A stretch of 64,000 bases of DNA from Bradyrhizobium sp. Ghvi (GCF_900115265.1 NZ_FOVU01000001.1:276001-340000); one strand, 5' to 3'; counted from the first letter of the stretch, positions 51,499 to 60,685 are shown. Notes: generated by a model not told the origin, from the sequence alone. Made by a program: numbers and translations.

Positions 51499-52626
51499 TT
51501 ACGCAGCGTTCTTCTTGCGCATACGGTCGATCAGCTGGTCTTCCCAATAGGTGAGGCTGCCGAGCCCGAGCGCCATCGCGTTGGCACGGCGGTAGTACAT
51601 GTGGCAGTCGAACTCCCAGGTGAAACCCATGCCGCCGTGAACCTGAATGTTGTTCTTGGCACAGTGCTGGAACGCCTGTGTCGCACTGATGCGCGCGGCG
51701 GCAGCGGCCTCAGGCAGCTCGGCCGCGTTGGTCGAGAGCGCCCAGGCGCCGTAGTAGCTGTTGGAACGCGCCAGCGTCGCCGAGACGTACATGTCGGCCA
51801 GCATGTGCTTGATCGCCTGGAACGAACCGATCTGACGGCCGAAGGCGATGCGATCCAGCGCGTAGTCGCGGCCCATCTCCAGGGCGCGGTCGGCACCGCC
51901 GACCTGCTCGAATGCACAGAGCACCGCGGCGCGGTCGAGCACCTCTGTCAAAATGCTCCAGCCTTCGCCGGCGCCACCGAGCGGCTCGGCCTTGCAATCT
52001 TTGAAAGTAATCTCGGCCTGCCCGCGGGTCGGATCGAGATTGGTGAGGCTTTTCACCTCGGTGCCGGCGGCCTTGAGGTCGACCAGAAACAGAGAGATGT
52101 CGCTGTCCCGACCGCTCGATCCCGTGCGCGCGGCGACCACCGCGAAGTCGGCGATCGCGCCGTCGGCCACCGGCTTCTTCACGCCATTGAGCGCGCCATT
52201 CGCCGCGGTCAGCTTGACGTTCTTCGGCGACGGGTTGCCCTTGCCCTCGAACAGCGCCAGCGTGCCGATTGCCTCGCCCGAGGCAATCGCCGGCAGCCAT
52301 TTTTTCTTCTGCGCGTCGCTGCCGGCGATCAGCAGGGCTTCGGCGGCAAGATAGACGGTCGAGGAGAACGGCACCGGCGCATTCGCCCGTCCCATTTCTT
52401 CCGCGATCACGCAAAGCTCGAGATGCCCTGCGCCGGCGCCGCCGAACTCCTCGGGAATCGCAACGCCGAGAAAGCCCATCTCGGCGAGCCCCTTCCACAG
52501 CTCCTTGTCGTAAGGCGCCTTGCCGTCGAGCACGACGCGTACGGCCTTGGGGGAGCACTTTTCAGCAAGGAATTTTCGCGCCTGATCGCGGAGCTGCTTC
52601 TGGTCGTCGGAGAAGTCGAAGTTCAT
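51499..52626 (-). CDS. Acyl-CoA dehydrogenase, short form
   Basis: 375 aa. NFDFSDDQKQLRDQARKFLAEKCSPKAV at the start, then AIPEEFGGAGAGHLELCVIAEEMG and a C-terminal GGMGFTWEFDCHMYYRRANAMALGLG. In place of the FAD segment of the longer form it has ALFEGKGNPSPKNVKLTAANGALNG, so it may be the non- or differently catalytic subunit of a heteromer with a 414-aa partner. Same strand, gap of 118 nt filled by a family C repeat. A separate homomeric enzyme remains possible. Confidence 0.9.
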   Translation of the reverse strand: MNFDFSDDQKQLRDQARKFLAEKCSPKAVRVVLDGKAPYDKELWKGLAEMGFLGVAIPEEFGGAGAGHLELCVIAEEMGRANAPVPFSSTVYLAAEALLIAGSDAQKKKWLPAIASGEAIGTLALFEGKGNPSPKNVKLTAANGALNGVKKPVADGAIADFAVVAARTGSSGRDSDISLFLVDLKAAGTEVKSLTNLDPTRGQAEITFKDCKAEPLGGAGEGWSILTEVLDRAAVLCAFEQVGGADRALEMGRDYALDRIAFGRQIGSFQAIKHMLADMYVSATLARSNSYYGAWALSTNAAELPEAAAAARISATQAFQHCAKNNIQVHGGMGFTWEFDCHMYYRRANAMALGLGSLTYWEDQLIDRMRKKNAA

Positions 52627-52659
52627 GGCGGCTACCTTTTATTCGTCGTCATTGAGACC

Positions 52660-52761
52660 GTCATTCCGGGGCGCCGCGGAGCGGCGAGCCCGGAATCCAT
52701 TTCACCGCGCGTGTTGCGGCCGATGGATGCCGGGTTCGCGCTCCGCGCGCCCCGGAATGAC
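52660..52761. repeat. Intergenic palindromic repeat, family A copy 4
   Basis: GTCATTCCGGGGCGCCGCGG at the left and GCGCGCCCCGGAATGAC at the right, inner ATCCAT/ATGGAT boxes as in the other A copies. It lies between the short acyl-CoA dehydrogenase and the ligase gene. Confidence 0.75.
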
Positions 52762-52779
52762 GAATGGAGAGAGAAGCAC

Positions 52780-54651
52780 TCATCGCAGCACGATCACATC
52801 CTGATCCGGCTTGTCGGCATACAGCCGCTCGACCAGCGCCGCACGGCGTTCGAGGCCCGCGCGCTGGTTGATGTAGCCCTTGTCGGTGAGTTCGTTGCCG
52901 TCGATCGAGGGCGGTTCGGCCATCAGCATGGCGCGCACGATGATGCGGCTGCTGGCGCCTTCGCATTCTCGGTTGTGGGCTTCCAGCCCCCGACGGAAGC
53001 AGGCGATCACCTCCGGATGCTTCACCGCATCCTCGAAGCTGAGATCGGCCTTGCCGATGAGCTGGCGGCAGGCGTGCAGGTTGGGCCAGGCGAGCAGGCC
53101 GATGAAGGCGCGATCCTGCCCCGCGATCAGCGCGTCGTGCACGACTGGCGTTGCCGCGGCGATCGCATCGGTGCGAAGCGAGCCGACATGCACGAAGGTG
53201 CCGGTGGTGAGCTTGAAGTCTTCGACGACACGGCCGGCAAAGATAATTCCCTGCACGGGATCCTGATCATCGACGAAGATGCCGGCATCGCCGATACAAT
53301 AGAAGCCTTCTTCGTCGAACATCTTCTTCGTGAGATCGGGCTGGCCGAAATAGCCGGGCGTGACGTTGACGCCGCGCAGGCGCAGTTCGTATTTCGAGCC
53401 GCAGGGCACCATCTTCAGTTCGACGCCGGGGAACGGCAGGCCGATCAGGCCGACGCGCTCGGTGTCCCAATAAGTGCCGGTCGAGGTCGGTGCGGTCTCG
53501 GTCGAGCCCCAGCCGGTATAGAACACGATGCGCTCGCCGGTGGTCTTCACGGCGAGGGTTTGCATGCGCTCGTAGAGATCGTCCGGCAGCCGCGCGCCGC
53601 CATAGGCCATGATCGAGAGGTTCTTGAAGAACGAGCGGCACAGTGCGTCGTCCTTCTCCATGGCCGCCGCGAGCGCGGCGTAGCCTGCCGGCACGTTGGC
53701 GTAATAGGTCGGCGAGATCTCGCGTAGGTTCTTGATGGTTTCCTCGAGCTGGCCCGGCATCGGCCGGCCGTCGTCGATATAGAGTGTGCCGCCCTCGACC
53801 AGCACCGGATGGAATGCAGCATTGCCGCCCATGGTGTGATTCCACGGCATCCAGTCCAGTACGATCGGCAGCGGGCCGCCGGGTGTACGTGGCCGCACCT
53901 GCATCATCATTGCGGCGTTGGCGCACATCATCCTTTGGGTGTTGATGACGGCCTTGGGCATGCCGGTCGAGCCCGAGGTAAACAGCAGCTTGCCGATCGT
54001 GTCGGGGGTTATCTTTGCGAGCGATTCCTCGACGTCCCTGGTCACAGGAGTTGCCGCGAGCTCGGCAAAGCTGACGCTCTTGATGCCCTCGCGGGGCCGC
54101 GCGACGTGAACGACGGTAACGCCGGTAAGATCCAGCGCCCTCAACGCCTTCTCGAATGTCGGGCCGTCCTGCACCATCACCACGGCCGGCTTGATCAGCT
54201 CAAACAGGTACTTCAGCTTGACGTGGTCATGGCTCATCAACGAATAGGCCGGCGACACTGGCGCCGCCGGGACGCGCGCCTGCATCGCGGCCTGCGTCAT
54301 CAGTGCGTGCTCGATCGAATTTCCGGAGAGGATCGCAACCGGCCGGCCATCGAGCTTGAGATTGAGCAGCGCCTGGGTCAGCGCATCGACCGTCCGCTTG
54401 GCCTCGCCATAGGAGACCTTGCGCCACTCGCGGTTGGGACCACAGCGCTGCGCGAGCCAGATGCGCTCGGGGGCTTCCTTTGCCCATTTGGCGAGCGAAG
54501 CCGGAAGGTGCTTCTCGTAGGCCTGCAGCGGAATGCGCGACTTCAGCACCACCGTGCCGTCGGCACGGCGCTCGACATCGATGTCGCGCTTCAGCCACTC
54601 GACCTTGCGAAAGGCGGGCTTTGACATCACCGCCGCCGCGCTTCCACCCAT
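52780..54651 (-). CDS. Feruloyl-CoA-synthetase-like AMP-dependent ligase
   Basis: 623 aa from ATG 54651 (GGGAG 8 nt upstream). AMP-binding motifs: LLFTSGSTGMPKAVINT, YTGWGSTETAPTSTGTYW, and GFYCIGDAGIFVDDQDPVQGIIFAGRVVEDFKLTTGTFVHVGSLR. The long N-terminus (MGGSAAAVMSKPAFRKVEWLKRDIDVERRADGT) and the C-terminal ELTDKGYINQRAGLERRAALVE fit feruloyl-CoA synthetases, which activate hydroxycinnamates such as ferulate and p-coumarate. The crotonase directly upstream supports an aromatic side-chain pathway (hydratase/lyase or beta-oxidative). Other acids are possible. Confidence 0.85.
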   Translation of the reverse strand: MGGSAAAVMSKPAFRKVEWLKRDIDVERRADGTVVLKSRIPLQAYEKHLPASLAKWAKEAPERIWLAQRCGPNREWRKVSYGEAKRTVDALTQALLNLKLDGRPVAILSGNSIEHALMTQAAMQARVPAAPVSPAYSLMSHDHVKLKYLFELIKPAVVMVQDGPTFEKALRALDLTGVTVVHVARPREGIKSVSFAELAATPVTRDVEESLAKITPDTIGKLLFTSGSTGMPKAVINTQRMMCANAAMMMQVRPRTPGGPLPIVLDWMPWNHTMGGNAAFHPVLVEGGTLYIDDGRPMPGQLEETIKNLREISPTYYANVPAGYAALAAAMEKDDALCRSFFKNLSIMAYGGARLPDDLYERMQTLAVKTTGERIVFYTGWGSTETAPTSTGTYWDTERVGLIGLPFPGVELKMVPCGSKYELRLRGVNVTPGYFGQPDLTKKMFDEEGFYCIGDAGIFVDDQDPVQGIIFAGRVVEDFKLTTGTFVHVGSLRTDAIAAATPVVHDALIAGQDRAFIGLLAWPNLHACRQLIGKADLSFEDAVKHPEVIACFRRGLEAHNRECEGASSRIIVRAMLMAEPPSIDGNELTDKGYINQRAGLERRAALVERLYADKPDQDVIVLR

Positions 54652-54695
54652 TTTGCGTCTCCCGGAATTATTGCCCTTGGCGGATCGTTGTTGTT

Positions 54696-55502
54696 TCAGC
54701 GCTTGATATAGACAGGCTTTCGCTTCTCAAGGAAGGCCCTGATGCCCTCTGAAAATTCCTCGGAGCGGCTGCACAGGACCTGATTGCGGTCCTCCATCGC
54801 GATCGCAGCTTCCAGCGATCCTGCATCGACGCTCATGTTGAGGCATTCCTTTGACAGGCGCAGCCCCACCGGCGAGGCCGTCATCATCGCATCGACATAC
54901 GGCTCGCCCGCGGCATCGAGCTTGCCGTCGTCGACGACCTCGGAGACAAGGCCGACCGCAAGCGCGCGCTCGGCACCGATGAAGCGACCGGTGAGGATCA
55001 ACTCGGACGCGACGGAGACGCCGACCAGCCGCGGCAGGAAGTAGCTGGTGCCGATGTCACAGCCACCGAGCCCGAGCTTGATGAAGGCGCAGTTCATCCG
55101 CGCCGATCTTGCCGCGATGCGGATGTCGGAGGCGAGCGCCAGCGCAAAGCCGCCGCCGGCTGCCGCGCCTTGAACCAGCGACAGGATCGGCTGCGGACAG
55201 CGCCGCATCAGCATCACGATGTCGGCGATGCGGCGTTGCGAGTCCAGGGACTCGGTGACGCCGAGCGGCTCCTGCTGCCCGGCCCGGCGCGCCATCGCGG
55301 CCTTGAGGTCGAGGCCTGCACAAAAATTCTTGCCGGCGCCCCGGAGCACGACGACGCGCGTGTCGCGGCTGCGCTGCAGGCCCTGGAAATAGATATTGAG
55401 CGCATCGATCAGCGCCGGATCGAGCGCGTTGAGGTTTTCGGGACGATTGAGCGTCACCCGGTCGACGCCATCATCATGCTCGATCAGCAGCGGTTGGGAC
55501 AT
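54696..55502 (-). CDS. Crotonase (enoyl-CoA hydratase/isomerase family)
   Basis: 268 aa from ATG 55502. Motifs: RVTLNRPENLNALDPALIDAL, the oxyanion segment VVLRGAGKNFCAGLDLKAAM, then QPILSLVQGAAAGGGFALALASDIRIAA and KLGLGGCDIGTSYFLPRLVG. The Gly/Asp at the active-site position (GGCDIG instead of the double-Glu pattern) suggests an isomerase/dehalogenase-like or lyase variant rather than a classical two-glutamate hydratase. It lies 44 nt upstream of the feruloyl-CoA-synthetase-like gene on the same strand, so they work on the same CoA ester. Exact chemistry is open. Confidence 0.88.
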   Translation of the reverse strand: MSQPLLIEHDDGVDRVTLNRPENLNALDPALIDALNIYFQGLQRSRDTRVVVLRGAGKNFCAGLDLKAAMARRAGQQEPLGVTESLDSQRRIADIVMLMRRCPQPILSLVQGAAAGGGFALALASDIRIAARSARMNCAFIKLGLGGCDIGTSYFLPRLVGVSVASELILTGRFIGAERALAVGLVSEVVDDGKLDAAGEPYVDAMMTASPVGLRLSKECLNMSVDAGSLEAAIAMEDRNQVLCSRSEEFSEGIRAFLEKRKPVYIKR

Positions 55503-55543
55503 GGGGCGCTCCTGCATCCGCTCTTTGAGTGGCGGTTATTGCG

Positions 55544-55676
55544 CCCTCTCCCCTTGTGGGAGAGGGCATGGACGTCACTGACCAAGAACTCGCTTGGGTG
55601 AGGGGTCTGTCTCCGCGGAGAGAACCCCTCATCCGGCGCGCTCCGCGCGCCACCTTCTCCCACAAGGGGAGAAGGC
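55544..55676. repeat. Intergenic palindromic repeat, family B copy 3
   Basis: CCCTCTCCCCTTGTGGGAGA at the left, and CTTCTCCCACAAGGGGAGAAG at the right, inner GGTGAGGGGT/AACCCCTCATCC. It lies between the crotonase and the SDR gene on the same strand. Confidence 0.75.
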
Positions 55677-55686
55677 AAGAGAACCA

Positions 55687-56445
55687 CTACCGCGGAGCCA
55701 TACGGATGGCGCCGTCGAGGCGGATGGTCTCGCCGTTGAGCATGGCGTTTTCGACGATATGCACGGCGAGCGCGCCGTATTCCTTGGCGTCGCCAAGGCG
55801 CGAGGGATGCGGCACCTGGGCACCGAGGCTCTTGCGGGCCTCCTCGTTCAGACCCATCAGCAGCGGCGTGAAGAACAGGCCGGGCGCGATGGTGTTGACG
55901 CGGATCTTCTGGCTCGCGAGGTCGCGCGCCGCCGGCAAGGTCAGGCCGACGACGCCGCCCTTCGAGGCCGAATAGGCGATCTGACCGATCTGACCTTCGT
56001 AGGCGGCAACCGAAGCGGTGTTGATGATGACGCCGCGCTCTTCACCGACGGGCTCGATGGTGACGAGGCGTTCGGCAAACAGACGCAGGCAGTTGAACGT
56101 GCCGATCAGATTGACATTGATGATGCGTGCGAATTTTTCCAGCGGATAAACGCCGTCGCGGCCGACGATACGCTGCGAGCCGCCGATACCGGCGCAATTC
56201 ATCAGCACGCGCGCAACACCGTGCGCCGCCTCGGCCTTGGCAATCGCCACCTTGATTTGCTCTTCGCTGGTGACGTCGGCGTGAAGCGCGATGCCTTTCA
56301 CTTCGGCGGCGACCTTTTCGGCATTCTCCTTGTTCTGGTCGATCACACCGATCTTGGCGCCCTTGGCGGCCATGGCGCGCGCGGTCGCTTCACCAAGACC
56401 CGAACCACCACCGGTGATGAGAACGGCTACGTCTTTCAATTCCAT
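55687..56445 (-). CDS. SDR 3-hydroxyacyl-CoA dehydrogenase-like protein
   Basis: 252 aa. NAD motif TGGGSGLGEATARAM, Ser in NTASVAAYEG, and the Tyr-Lys pair YSASKGGVVGL. The ending LFFTPLLMGLNEEARKSLG...HPSRLGDAKEYGALAVHIVENAMLNGETIRLDGAIRM matches the type II 3-hydroxyacyl-CoA dehydrogenase (HSD10-like) group. It would catalyse the third step of beta-oxidation, or oxidise a hydroxy-ester. It follows tetR by 50 nt on the same strand and is flanked by the thiolase on the other side, so it is probably in the same regulon. Confidence 0.88.
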   Translation of the reverse strand: MELKDVAVLITGGGSGLGEATARAMAAKGAKIGVIDQNKENAEKVAAEVKGIALHADVTSEEQIKVAIAKAEAAHGVARVLMNCAGIGGSQRIVGRDGVYPLEKFARIINVNLIGTFNCLRLFAERLVTIEPVGEERGVIINTASVAAYEGQIGQIAYSASKGGVVGLTLPAARDLASQKIRVNTIAPGLFFTPLLMGLNEEARKSLGAQVPHPSRLGDAKEYGALAVHIVENAMLNGETIRLDGAIRMAPR

Positions 56446-56495
56446 GACAGGCTACCTTTCCTTGGGCGTTTCTTCTCTAGACTTTTACAGCCGGC

Positions 56496-57152
56496 TTATC
56501 CGGCGGCGGCTTCCCCGGCTTGCGTGAGGATGCCGCCGCAGATCAGCGTTTCCATGTGCTTGATGTATTGCCGGCAGACGTCGTCGGTGACCGGGCCGAC
56601 GCCGGTCGCGCGAGACATCGCGTGCCGGCCGAAAAAGAGATGATCGCAGGCGCCGATCAGGCTGGTGTAGAACAGCACCGGATCAGTCTGGCGGAATTCG
56701 CCCCGGCTGACGCCTTCGGCAAGCAACCGGCGATGAAAGTCGAGCAGCGGCGCGACGAAGAATTTTGAGACTTCGTCCGCTGAACCGGCGACGCTTTCGT
56801 GCAGGAGGTAATGGATCAGCCGGTTCATGTAAGGGAAGCGGTGATAGGCGCGAATGATACCCGCGATGTGCAGCTTCAGCTTCGCGGTCGACGTGATCGG
56901 CTGCGCCAGCAGATATTCGAGATTGGACATCTCGGTCGCGGCGTCGCGCGCGAGCAGCGCCAGCAGCAGGCCGTCCTTGTTGCCGAAATGGTATTTGACC
57001 AGCGCGGCGTTGGCGCCCGACTTCTGCGCGATATCGGAGAGCGAGATCTCGATCGAAGAGCGTTCGATCATCAGCTCGCTCGCGGCCACCAGCAATTTCT
57101 CTGCCGTGGAATTTTTTCCGCCGGGAAGCCTGTTCGGTACGCTGGTAGCCAC
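56496..57152 (-). CDS. TetR-family transcriptional regulator
   Basis: 218 aa. The helix-turn-helix is IEISLSDIAQKSGANAALVKYHFGNKDGLLLALL (residues ~35-67), and a C-terminal ligand domain follows with a conserved HYLLHESVAGSADEVSKFF segment. It lies between the divergent thiolase gene and the SDR gene. The gap to thiolase contains an 18-bp palindrome that also occurs upstream of the acp operon and the acyl-CoA synthetase gene, so this repressor may respond to an acyl-CoA. The fatty-acid regulator FadP-type function is inference; sequence alone gives the fold. Confidence 0.9.
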   Translation of the reverse strand: MATSVPNRLPGGKNSTAEKLLVAASELMIERSSIEISLSDIAQKSGANAALVKYHFGNKDGLLLALLARDAATEMSNLEYLLAQPITSTAKLKLHIAGIIRAYHRFPYMNRLIHYLLHESVAGSADEVSKFFVAPLLDFHRRLLAEGVSRGEFRQTDPVLFYTSLIGACDHLFFGRHAMSRATGVGPVTDDVCRQYIKHMETLICGGILTQAGEAAAG

Positions 57153-57218
57153 GGAGATCCCTGTTCTCGCCGCTTGAAGCGGCCCGCAGATAAGCGCAAG
57201 CAGCGCCTCATCACAAGA

Positions 57219-57236
57219 GTTAATTGATCGATTGAC
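57219..57236. promoter_or_regulatory. TetR-type operator between tetR and thiolase
   Basis: GTTAATTGATCGATTGAC. Read in reverse complement it is GTCAATCGATCAATTAAC, so 14 of 18 positions are symmetric. It is the best palindrome of the three related sites and lies in the middle of the divergent promoter region. Confidence 0.7.
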
Positions 57237-57306
57237 TAAACCGTCGTCCGTCTCTTAAATCCGCCCTCGACAACCAACCCAATCAAGAATCCAGGGAGAA
57301 ACCGAC

Positions 57307-58479
57307 ATGGCCGAGGCTTACATCGTCGCCGCCGCGCGCACCGCGGGCGGGCGCAAGGGGGGCCGCCTCGCCGGCTGGCATCCGGCCGATCTCGCCGCGA
57401 AGGTGCTGGACGAACTGGTCGATCGCACCAAGGTCGATCCCGCGCTGGTCGAGGACGTGATCATGGGCTGCGTGATGCAGGTCGGCGAGCAGTCCAACAA
57501 CGTCGCGCGCAACGCGGTCATGGCGTCGAAACTGCCCGAGAGCGTGCCGGGCACTTCGATCGATCGCCAGTGCGGCTCCTCGCAACAGGCGCTGCACTTT
57601 GCAGCGCAAGCGGTGATGTCCGGCACCATGGACGTCGTGATCGCGGCCGGCGTGGAGTCGATGACCCGCGTGCCGATGGGCCTGTCCTCACAGCTGCCGG
57701 CCAAGAACGGGTTTGGCAATTACAAGAGCCCGGGCATCGAGGCGCGATATCCGAACATCGTGTTCAGCCAGTTCACCGGCGCCGAGATGATGGCCGAGAA
57801 GTACGGCCTGTCGAAGGATGATCTCGACGAATATTCCTACCGGAGCCATCAGCGCGCGATCGCCGCGACGCAAGCCGGTCACTTCAAGAAGGAGATTGTG
57901 CCGCTCGAGATTAGCCGCGCCGACGGCAGCAAGGACACTCACCACATCGACGAAGGCATCCGGTTCGACGTCACGCTGGACGGCATCAAGGGCGTCAAGC
58001 TGATCGCCGAGAACGGCAAGCTCACGGCCGCCAGTGCCAGCCAGATCTGCGACGGCGCCTCCGGCGTGATGGTCGTGAACGAGCGCGGCCTCAAGCAGCT
58101 CGGCGCCACGCCGCTGGCGCGTATCCATCACATGACCATGACCGGCGGCGATCCCGTCATCATGCTCGACGCCCCCCTGCACGCCACCAAGAAGGCGCTG
58201 GAAAAGGCCGGCATGAAGATCGACGACATCGATCTGTTCGAGGTCAACGAGGCCTTCGCCTCGGTGCCGACCGGCTGGCTGAAGACCACCGGCGCCGATC
58301 CGGCCCGCCTCAACGTCAATGGCGGCGCCATCGCGCTCGGCCATCCGCTCGGCGGCTCCGGCACCAAGCTGATGACGACGCTGGTCCACGCCCTTCACCA
58401 GCGCGGCAAGCGCTACGGCCTGCAGACCATGTGCGAAGGCGGCGGCATGGCGAACGTGACGATCGTGGAGCGGTTGTAG
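57307..58479 (+). CDS. Acetyl-CoA C-acyltransferase (thiolase)
   Basis: 390 aa. The nucleophilic Cys 89 is in TSIDRQCGSSQQALHFA. Other thiolase marks are EVNEAFASVPTGWLKTTGADPARLNVNGGAIALGHPLGGSG (His at GHP) and the final CEGGGMANVTIVE with the second catalytic cysteine. It cleaves a 3-ketoacyl-CoA to acetyl-CoA, or runs in the synthetic direction. It is divergent from tetR, with the TetR-type operator between them. The downstream gap holds a palindromic repeat and then the CoA-ligase gene. Confidence 0.95.
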   Translation: MAEAYIVAAARTAGGRKGGRLAGWHPADLAAKVLDELVDRTKVDPALVEDVIMGCVMQVGEQSNNVARNAVMASKLPESVPGTSIDRQCGSSQQALHFAAQAVMSGTMDVVIAAGVESMTRVPMGLSSQLPAKNGFGNYKSPGIEARYPNIVFSQFTGAEMMAEKYGLSKDDLDEYSYRSHQRAIAATQAGHFKKEIVPLEISRADGSKDTHHIDEGIRFDVTLDGIKGVKLIAENGKLTAASASQICDGASGVMVVNERGLKQLGATPLARIHHMTMTGGDPVIMLDAPLHATKKALEKAGMKIDDIDLFEVNEAFASVPTGWLKTTGADPARLNVNGGAIALGHPLGGSGTKLMTTLVHALHQRGKRYGLQTMCEGGGMANVTIVERL

Positions 58480-58489
58480 GAAGAACAAA

Positions 58490-58579
58490 AGCGAGTAGTG
58501 AGTGGCGAATAGCGAATGGTGCGTAGGCGAAGAGCGATCTGTCTTCTTCCTATTCGCCACTCGCTACTCGCCATTCGCG
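58490..58579. repeat. Intergenic palindromic repeat, family G
   Basis: 22-nt arms, GCGAGTAGTGAGTGGCGAAT plus AG, and their near-perfect complement (one mismatch) at 58550-58571, with a central AGCGAATGG/CCTATTCGCC neighbourhood. It is AT-richer than families A-D and has small internal direct repeats (GCGAATAGCGAATGG). One copy in the window. Confidence 0.7.
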
Positions 58580-58594
58580 TTTTGAGGAAACGCC

Positions 58595-60139
58595 ATGACT
58601 CACCCCTCCGTCTACGCTCGCACCACGCCCGACAAGATCGCCTACCAGATGGCCGGGACCGGCAAGGCGATCACCTATCGCGAGCTCGATGAGCTCTCGA
58701 ACCAGGGCGCGCAGCTGTTTCGCTCGCTCGGCCTCAAGGCCGGCGACCACATCGCGCTGCTGATGGAGAACCGCCTCGCCTTCATGGAGATCTGCTGGGC
58801 GGCACAGCGCAGCGGACTCTATTACACCGCGATCAGCCGCTATCTGAAGCAGGACGAGATCGACTACATCATCGGCGATTGCGGCGCCAAGGTCGTGATC
58901 ACCACGCCGAAATGCGCCGACCAGATCAAGGGGTTGATCAAGGGGACAGTTGGCGAGCCGATCTTCTACATGATGGATCAGCCGCTACCCGGCTTCCGCT
59001 CTTACGACAAGGAAGCGGCTGCGCAACCGACGACGCCGATCGCAGACCAAGTCGCCGGCTACGACATGCTGTATTCCTCGGGAACGACGGGCCGCCCCAA
59101 GGGTATCAAGAAGGCGTTCGAGGGCAAACCGATCGACGAGCCGAATGCGTTCCTGCGGGTGCTGTGCGCCGGCATGTGCGGCATGAATGCCGACAGCATC
59201 TATCTGTCGCCCGCGCCGCTCTATCACGCGGCGCCCTTGCGCTTCAATATGATGGCGATCGTGCTCGGCGGCACCTCCATCATCATGGAGCATTTTGACG
59301 CCGAGGACTTTTTGAAGCTGGTCGAGAAATACAAGGTCACGCAGTCCCAGCTCGTGCCGACCATGTTCGTGCGCATGCTGAAGCTGCCGGACGAAATCCG
59401 CGCCAAGTACAACGTCTCGACGCTCAAGGGCGCGATCCACGCCGCAGCGCCCTGCCCGGTCGACGTGAAGGCAAAGATGATCGAATGGTGGGGGCCGATC
59501 CTGATCGAGTACTACGCGGGCTCGGAGGGCAACGGCGTCACCGTCTGCAGCTCGAAGGAATGGCTGGAGCATCGCGGCAGCGTCGGCCGCGCCGTGGTCG
59601 GCAACATCAAGATCCTGGACGAGAACGACCAGGAGCAGCCGATCGGCGAGATCGGCACGGTCTATTTCGCCGATGCGCCTGTATTCACCTATCACAACGA
59701 CCCTGAAAAGACGAAGAAGGCCTACAATGCCAAGGGTTGGTCGACGCTCGGCGACGTCGGCTATCTCGACAAGGACGGCTTCCTCTATCTCACCGACCGC
59801 AAGTCCTACATGATCATCTCCGGCGGCGTGAACATCTATCCGCAGGAGACCGAGGACGTACTGATCACGCACCCCGAGGTCGCCGACGTTGCCGTGTTCG
59901 GCGTGCCGAACGACGAGATGGGCGAAGAGGTCAAGGCCGTGGTGCAACCGCACGACATGGCGCGCGCCGGCAAGGGGCTCGAGGCCGATCTGATCGCCTA
60001 CTGCAAGACCCGCCTGTCCGCCATCAAATGCCCGCGCTCGATCGATTTCGAAGCCGAGCTGCCGCGCACGCCCACCGGCAAGCTGGTGAAGCGGCATTTG
60101 CGCGATCGGTATTGGCCGAAGACCGCGGCGAAGATTTAG
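58595..60139 (+). CDS. AMP-dependent acyl-CoA synthetase
   Basis: 514 aa. Motifs: YSSGTTGRPKGIKKAF, then the region AAPLRFNMMAIVLGGTSIIMEHF, EYYAGSEGNGVTVC, and the hinge YLTDRKSYMIISGGVNIYPQETEDVLITHPEVADVAVFG, ending RTPTGKLVKRHLRDRYW with the catalytic lysine near residue 500. It resembles long-chain or bile/cholesterol side-chain type ligases (FadD3/Caiac-like), but the substrate is unclear. It probably follows the thiolase as part of the acyl-CoA block. It ends 3 nt from the convergent ogt gene. Confidence 0.9.
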   Translation: MTHPSVYARTTPDKIAYQMAGTGKAITYRELDELSNQGAQLFRSLGLKAGDHIALLMENRLAFMEICWAAQRSGLYYTAISRYLKQDEIDYIIGDCGAKVVITTPKCADQIKGLIKGTVGEPIFYMMDQPLPGFRSYDKEAAAQPTTPIADQVAGYDMLYSSGTTGRPKGIKKAFEGKPIDEPNAFLRVLCAGMCGMNADSIYLSPAPLYHAAPLRFNMMAIVLGGTSIIMEHFDAEDFLKLVEKYKVTQSQLVPTMFVRMLKLPDEIRAKYNVSTLKGAIHAAAPCPVDVKAKMIEWWGPILIEYYAGSEGNGVTVCSSKEWLEHRGSVGRAVVGNIKILDENDQEQPIGEIGTVYFADAPVFTYHNDPEKTKKAYNAKGWSTLGDVGYLDKDGFLYLTDRKSYMIISGGVNIYPQETEDVLITHPEVADVAVFGVPNDEMGEEVKAVVQPHDMARAGKGLEADLIAYCKTRLSAIKCPRSIDFEAELPRTPTGKLVKRHLRDRYWPKTAAKI

Positions 60140-60142
60140 GGT

Positions 60143-60685
60143 TCAATCAAACAAACTCGGCGTGTGGTTCACCAGCGCGCCTTCGATCTCGAGCATCTTC
60201 AGCTTGGTCACCACGCCGCCATTGGCCGAGAACCCGCCGGGCTTGTTGCCGGCCGCCAGCACGCGGTGGCAAGGCACGACGATCGGGCACGGGTTGCGGC
60301 CGAGCGCCTGGCCGACGTCGCGCGACAGCTGGACGCCGCCGAGCTGCTTGGCGATGTCGCCATAGGTGATGGTCTTACCGGGCGGAATGGCGCGGGCGAT
60401 CTCGTAGACGCCCCGGTTGAACTCCGGCACGCCGTCGAGATCGAGCTCGATATCGGTGAGGTCGTCGTGCTCGCCCGCGAGCAGTCTTGTCATGCGATCG
60501 ATCGCCCCCTGCACCTCAGGAGTCGGCTCGGCTTCGGTGGCGTCGGCGTGGCGCTGGCTGATGCGGGTGCGGAGCTTGTCCTCGCCACCCATCGGCAGCT
60601 GCGTGCCGTTGATGCCGCGCGGGCCCCAGGCGATGGCACAGAGGCCGATCCTGGTGTCGAACAGGGCGAAATGCTGGTCGGTCAT
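60143..60685 (-). CDS. ogt: Methylated-DNA-protein-cysteine methyltransferase
   Basis: 180 aa from ATG 60685. The alkyl-acceptor site is IVVPCHRVLAAGNKPGGFS (PCHRV, active Cys near residue 147). The preceding helix-turn-helix reads GKTITYGDIAKQLGGVQLSRDVGQALGRNPC. It repairs O6-methylguanine in DNA by taking the methyl group on the cysteine. No Ada-type domain is present. It is convergent with the CoA-ligase gene. Confidence 0.95.
   Translation of the reverse strand: MTDQHFALFDTRIGLCAIAWGPRGINGTQLPMGGEDKLRTRISQRHADATEAEPTPEVQGAIDRMTRLLAGEHDDLTDIELDLDGVPEFNRGVYEIARAIPPGKTITYGDIAKQLGGVQLSRDVGQALGRNPCPIVVPCHRVLAAGNKPGGFSANGGVVTKLKMLEIEGALVNHTPSLFD

Noticed and set aside
51019..53727. A 902-codon frame on the plus strand spanning three genes
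   Set aside because: It crosses two acyl-CoA dehydrogenase genes, two palindromic repeats and part of a ligase gene on the minus strand; no single protein could explain that and no ribosome site is present.
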